Shown here: positions 5,919 to 8,825 of the stretch, one piece after another
Layout of the letters: every line of letters starts with the position of its first letter
Numbering within the stretch: position 1 is the stretch's first letter
Assembly (NCBI GenBank): GCA_019114745.1
Contig: DXEY01000154.1
Span: forward strand, 1-8,825
DNA length: 8,825 nucleotides
Direction of reading: 5' to 3'
Origin: Candidatus Mediterraneibacter colneyensis
GTDB taxonomy: Bacteria > Bacillota > Clostridia > Lachnospirales > Lachnospiraceae
Made by a program: the position numbers and the translations under genes
The notes under the pieces: generated by a model
Databases searched by the model: none
What the model was told of the DNA's origin: nothing
Seen by the model: only the letters and a program-made list of their open reading frames with translations

Positions 5919-7355
5919 ATGAAAAGCAGGATCGTGCGGCCGGTAAACCGGCCGGACCGGAAAAAGAAGAATACAAAAACAAAGAGAGCAAACCTCAGCG
6001 ATACGCAGCCTATGCGCCCGGTAAGGGAAAGTGGCAGCAGGAGACCGCTGTCAGAAACACAGCCCATGCGGACGGCAGGGCTGCGCGCCGGTTATGCCGG
6101 ATACCGCAGAAGTATTGATGAGAGGCGGCAGGTGGTGAGTACCCCGTATCCGCGTCCGCAGAAAAAGTCTTCCCGGCAGGCGAAGGCGGGAAAGCGCAGG
6201 AAAAGTGGGATCGGAAGTCTGTTTACTGCGAATGAGCAGTATTTTGATTATGACCTCCTGCTTGTTATTATCTTCCTGATGTGTTTCGGCCTTGTCATGC
6301 TCTACAGCACCAGCGCTTATGAGGCGGAGGTTGACCTCGGTAATGACCTGTACTACTTTACCAGGCAGGCCGCGATCGGAGCGGGGGGCTTTCTCATCAT
6401 GTTTGGAGTATCCAGGCTTGATTACCATCTGTACGGCGCTTTTGCAGTCGAGATTTACATATTTGCAATGATCATGATGGCGCTTGTTCAGACGCCGCTT
6501 GGCGTGACTTTAAATGGCGCGAGGCGGTGGATACAGCTTCCGGGAAATCTCACTCTGCAGCCGGCGGAGATCACAAAGATCGCGGTCATTTTGTTTATCT
6601 CTTATGAGCTGTGCAGGCTCGGGCGTAAAGCCTATACGATGGAAGGGATCATCCGTGTCTTTGTGTTTGGAGCGATTGCATCGGGCGGAGTCCTCTTTCT
6701 TACGGACAATCTGAGTACCGCAATTATCGTGATGGCGATCACATGTATCCTGATTTTTGTGATCCATCCCAAACTGAAGCCGTTCGTTATCCTGCTTGTC
6801 GTGGGAATCGCAGTGGCGGCAGTGGGGATCATTATACTTTCCGCCACTGTTGCCAACAGTGACAACTTCCGTCTTCAGAGGATCATATCCTGGCTGAATC
6901 CGGAAGCGACGGCAGATTCCGGCAGTTATCAGGTTATGCAGGGGCTGTATGCGATCGGCAGCGGAGGATTTTTCGGCAAAGGGCTGGGAAACAGTACCCA
7001 GAAGCTGGGCGTAATACCTGAAGCGCAGAATGATATGATCCTGGTTGTGATCTGTGAGGAACTGGGAGTTCTTGGCGCGCTGATCCTGCTGGTACTATTT
7101 GGGATTCTGCTGTACAGGCTGATGTTTATTGCGAGAAACGCACCGGATCTGTATGGCTCGCTGATCGCGACAGGGATATTTGCCCATATCGCTCTTCAGG
7201 TTACTCTGAACATCGCCGTGGTAACCGGGCTTCTTCCGACTACCGGTATCACCCTTCCGTTTATCAGTTACGGAGGAACCGCGATCCTGTTCCTGCTGGC
7301 CGAGATGGGGATTGCATTGGGGATCTCCAGGCGGATCAGGCTGGAGGGGGAGTAG
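5919..7355 (+). CDS. FtsW/RodA/SpoVE-family peptidoglycan glycosyltransferase with long basic N-terminal extension
   Basis: SEDS-family proteins polymerise lipid II into glycan strands together with a class B penicillin-binding protein, in division, elongation or spore cortex. Residues 1-105 are a hydrophilic Arg/Lys-rich cytoplasmic extension; typical FtsW proteins have far shorter tails. It holds LSDTQPMR (26-33) and LSETQPMR (44-51). About ten membrane helices follow (110-470). Family signatures are MLYSTSAYE (127-135), NGARRWIQLPG...QPAEITK (199-220), FRLQRIISWLNPE (317-329), GSYQVMQGLYAIGSGGFFGKGLG (335-357), PEAQNDMILVVICEELG (367-383, with Asp372 at the position of the essential catalytic Asp) and TTGITLPFISYGGTA (441-455). 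Length is 478. The ribosome binding site is weak (GGGAGAG at 11 bases or GGCGGT at 4), and a 7-bp GC stem lies at 5937-5954 within the start of the gene. I cannot decide between FtsW, RodA and SpoVE from sequence alone; no partner penicillin-binding protein is in the window, so I give no symbol. Confidence 0.95.
   Translation: MKSRIVRPVNRPDRKKKNTKTKRANLSDTQPMRPVRESGSRRPLSETQPMRTAGLRAGYAGYRRSIDERRQVVSTPYPRPQKKSSRQAKAGKRRKSGIGSLFTANEQYFDYDLLLVIIFLMCFGLVMLYSTSAYEAEVDLGNDLYYFTRQAAIGAGGFLIMFGVSRLDYHLYGAFAVEIYIFAMIMMALVQTPLGVTLNGARRWIQLPGNLTLQPAEITKIAVILFISYELCRLGRKAYTMEGIIRVFVFGAIASGGVLFLTDNLSTAIIVMAITCILIFVIHPKLKPFVILLVVGIAVAAVGIIILSATVANSDNFRLQRIISWLNPEATADSGSYQVMQGLYAIGSGGFFGKGLGNSTQKLGVIPEAQNDMILVVICEELGVLGALILLVLFGILLYRLMFIARNAPDLYGSLIATGIFAHIALQVTLNIAVVTGLLPTTGITLPFISYGGTAILFLLAEMGIALGISRRIRLEGE
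5937..5954 (+). other. GC-only hairpin just inside the FtsW-family coding region
   Basis: CGGCCGG (5937-5943) and CCGGCCG (5948-5954) pair perfectly around TAAA, seven G-C pairs starting 18 bases after the A of the start codon. It lies within or at the edge of the ribosome footprint on the start site. It could lower or regulate initiation. It may also simply follow from the encoded Arg-Pro-rich repeat (RPVNRPDR). Confidence 0.5.
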
Positions 7356-7437
7356 AGAACTGGCAGCAATATGATAAAATTTCACAAAATCCTCACGAAA
7401 AGCTCTTTTTTTCCATAGAAATATATGGTATATTTGA

Positions 7438-7458
7438 ATATGGTATTGAAAACCATAT
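7438..7458. promoter_or_regulatory. Palindromic operator candidate in front of degV
   Basis: ATATGGT (7438-7444) and ACCATAT (7452-7458) form a perfect inverted repeat with a 7-base spacer. Two further half-sites of the same type lie upstream: CCATA (7413-7417) and TATGG (7424-7428), themselves an inverted pair. The arrangement looks like a cluster of sites for a dimeric repressor. The spacer contains the -35 box of the degV promoter, so binding would block it. Confidence 0.5.
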
Positions 7459-7476
7459 GAAATAGAACTATAGAAT
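7446..7476 (+). promoter_or_regulatory. Candidate sigma-A promoter for degV
   Basis: TTGAAA (7446-7451) is followed after 17 bases by TATAGA (7469-7474), or after 19 bases by TAGAAT (7471-7476). It lies 28-35 bases upstream of the degV start. The stretch before it (7356-7437) holds a T7 run (7406-7412) with no convincing stem in front, so a terminator for the FtsW-family gene is not clear. Confidence 0.5.
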
Positions 7477-7503
7477 ACACATTGCGGTTCGGGAGGAAAT
7501 GAC

Positions 7504-8349
7504 GTGGATTATAAAATTATTGTCGACAGTTGTGGTGAATTGACACACAAAATGAAGGCATCAGGCGTTTACAGCCAGGCTTCGCTGAGTATGCAGGTAG
7601 ATGGTGACATCATTGTGGATGACGAATCGTTTGACCAGAAGGATTTCCTTCTCCGTGTTGCAGCCAGCCCGGAATGTCCGAAGTCGTCGTGTCCGTCTCC
7701 GGAAGAATATCTGAATCTGTACGGGGGAAGCGAACAGAGAGTATATATTGTCACGCTCTCATCGGAGCTGAGCGGTTCTTACAACAGTGCCCAGTTAGGA
7801 AGAAAGCTCTTTTTTGAAGAGCATGGAAGGGACGGAAAACAGATTCATGTGTTTAATTCCCGTTCGGCATCGGTGGGGGAAACGCTGATTGCAATGAAGA
7901 TACAGGAGTGTGAAGAGCAGGGGCTCGGCTTTGAAAAAACAGTCGAGATTACGGAGCGTTATATTGAGGAGCAGCACACATACTTTGTTTTGGAGAATCT
8001 TGATACCCTGAGGAAAAACGGCCGGCTCACAGGGATAAAGTCTATTGTTGCCAGCGCGCTGAACATCAAGCCGGTAATGGGATCTACACCGGAGGGGACG
8101 ATCTGCCAGCTCGGTCAGGCGCGGGGAATGAAGAGGGCTCTGGTGAAGATGATCGACCAGATCGCCCGTGAGGGACGCAATACTGCCGGTAAAGTGCTCG
8201 GGATCGCGCACTGTAACTGTCCGGAGCGCGCAAGGGAAGTGGAGCGGCTCCTGCTTGATAAGATAAAGGTGCGAGGAAGTTTTATCGTTGACACTGCCGG
8301 GATCAGTACGATGTATGCCAATGACGGAGGAATTATTGTTGTTATCTGA
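7504..8349 (+). CDS. DegV-family fatty-acid-binding protein
   Basis: DegV proteins (FakB in Staphylococcus) hold a fatty acid in a buried tunnel and present it to the kinase FakA for phosphorylation, feeding exogenous fatty acids into lipid synthesis. The start is GTG 7504, 7 bases after GGGAGG. The 281-residue length is usual. Family signatures are YKIIVDSCGELT (3-14), the PKSSCPSPEEY loop (59-69) whose Ser61/62 matches the carboxylate-binding Thr of FakB1, TLSSELSGSYNSAQLGRK (84-101), and FVLENLDTLRKNGRLTG (161-177), then LNIKPVM (186-192). The C-terminal strand reads AGISTMYANDGGIIVVI rather than the common form with a His-x-Gly-Pro-Gly motif, so this belongs to a divergent branch and may bind differently. 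No FakA-like kinase is in the window. A palindrome overlapping the promoter suggests repression. A small membrane protein follows 49 bases later, probably on the same transcript. Confidence 0.95.
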   Translation: MDYKIIVDSCGELTHKMKASGVYSQASLSMQVDGDIIVDDESFDQKDFLLRVAASPECPKSSCPSPEEYLNLYGGSEQRVYIVTLSSELSGSYNSAQLGRKLFFEEHGRDGKQIHVFNSRSASVGETLIAMKIQECEEQGLGFEKTVEITERYIEEQHTYFVLENLDTLRKNGRLTGIKSIVASALNIKPVMGSTPEGTICQLGQARGMKRALVKMIDQIAREGRNTAGKVLGIAHCNCPERAREVERLLLDKIKVRGSFIVDTAGISTMYANDGGIIVVI

Positions 8350-8398
8350 TCCGGATTGTGGTAAACTGTCCATATCGGATTGAAAGGAGCATCGGATC

Positions 8399-8650
8399 AT
8401 GAGCCAGGAAAAGGTAGATAAATATAAACAGGAAAAAGCGAACAGAAAGAAGATCATGCGTAAGCAGAAGGTGATGGGCATCGTGCGCAAGAGCGTCCTG
8501 TCCCTTGTGGCTCTTGCACTTGTTGCATGGCTTGGATATTCCGCATATGTTACGTATGATTCCGGAAAGGAACGGGTAGTAGCAGAGACGAATTATGATT
8601 CTGTTATGAACTACCTGGACAATCTGCTCGTAGAAGATACAGCGGAATAG
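8399..8650 (+). CDS. Small single-pass membrane protein of unknown function
   Basis: The 83-residue product has a strongly basic N-terminus (residues 1-31, about a dozen Lys/Arg, likely a short helix), one membrane helix (about 32-52: VLSLVALALVAWLGYSAYV) and an acidic C-terminal part of 30 residues (YDSGKERVVAETNYDSVMN and onwards). The positive-inside rule puts the C-terminus outside. The start is clear: AAAGGAG (8383-8389) lies 9 bases before ATG. I do not recognise a family. No terminator separates it from degV (49-base gap) and tandem terminators follow, so it is probably the second gene of a degV operon, and a role with DegV or at the membrane is only inference. It has no lipobox, no cysteine and no typical toxin composition. 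Confidence 0.8.
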   Translation: MSQEKVDKYKQEKANRKKIMRKQKVMGIVRKSVLSLVALALVAWLGYSAYVTYDSGKERVVAETNYDSVMNYLDNLLVEDTAE

Positions 8651-8724
8651 CTGTCCGGGAGCCCGGTGGGAATAAATGGTTTTTTCTGTTTTTAAAAAAT
8701 AGGATATCTGTTTTACACAAGCAC

Positions 8725-8772
8725 AACATGTAGGTGGAGGAACTCAAATCCTCCCCCACATGTTCTTTTTTT
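8725..8772 (+). terminator. Strong intrinsic terminator of the degV operon
   Basis: AACATGT...GGAGGA (8725-8741) pairs with TCCTCC...ACATGTT (8749-8764), a stem of about 15 pairs with one bulge and one mismatch around the loop ACTCAAA. It is followed by C and seven T (8766-8772). The 74 bases between the last stop and this stem hold only a short CCGG/CCGG stem (8655-8666) and A/T-rich sequence. Confidence 0.88.
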
Positions 8773-8803
8773 GCCCTGAAACACCCGATTTTCAGGGCTT
8801 TTT
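8773..8803 (+). terminator. Second, tandem intrinsic terminator
   Basis: GCCCTGAA (8773-8780) and TTCAGGGC (8791-8798) form a perfect 8-bp stem around a 10-base loop, followed by five T (8799-8803). It starts at the base after the T tract of the first terminator, so it acts as a backup for read-through. The remaining 22 bases to the window end show nothing I can assign. Confidence 0.82.
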
Positions 8804-8825
8804 CCATGTACAGGCGTCACAAAAA

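Noticed and set aside
8655..8666. CCGG-GAGC-CCGG stem directly after the last gene as a terminator
   Set aside because: Only four pairs, and the nearest T run is more than ten bases away; the strong terminator at 8725-8772 explains the end.

Overview
The window reads as a chromosomal segment of a spore-forming, Gram-positive, anaerobic Firmicute, most like a Lachnospiraceae/Clostridia genome. The reasons are a complete cotJABC spore-coat operon, AAGGAGG-type ribosome binding sites, sigma-A-like promoters, several intrinsic terminators, and an LCP / HtrA / FtsW / DegV protein set of Firmicute type. I see no insertion sequence, phage gene, CRISPR array or rRNA. The genus is not determinable from what I can see.

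Layout. (1) 2-1219 (+): the 3' part of an LCP (LytR-CpsA-Psr) cell-wall ligase gene, cut by the window edge, ending in a long Gly/Ser/acidic tail and followed by a terminator. (2) 1445-2917 (+): a secreted, single-pass membrane protein with an extracellular cohesin-like domain, a second unrecognised beta-rich domain, and a cytoplasmic tail of alternating acidic/Tyr and Lys blocks. (3) 3069-4400 (+): an HtrA/DegP-type membrane-anchored serine protease with one PDZ domain. A strong hairpin at 4414-4448 separates it from (4) the convergent cotJA-cotJB-cotJC operon on the minus strand (5635 down to 4461). (5) A divergent promoter region (5679-5747) fires cotJ leftwards, probably by sigma-E, and tRNA-Pro(GGG) (5759-5833) rightwards. 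(6) 5919-7355 (+): a FtsW/RodA/SpoVE-family peptidoglycan glycosyltransferase with a roughly 105-residue basic N-terminal extension carrying a duplicated octapeptide. (7) 7504-8349 (+): a DegV-family fatty-acid-binding protein behind a promoter overlapped by a palindrome, followed by a small single-pass membrane protein (8399-8650) and two tandem terminators.

How they fit together. Most of the window concerns the cell envelope: attachment of wall polymers (LCP), a surface scaffold-like protein, extracytoplasmic quality control (HtrA), septal, elongation or spore-cortex peptidoglycan polymerisation (FtsW family) and spore coat assembly (CotJ). DegV links to exogenous fatty-acid use. Every stretch between genes is shorter than 300 bases and its contents are listed.

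No wholly new system is obvious. The most unusual items are the cohesin-like membrane protein with its charge-block tail, the duplicated motif in the FtsW-family N-terminus whose two copies differ at nearly all synonymous sites, and the palindromic operator candidate in front of degV.
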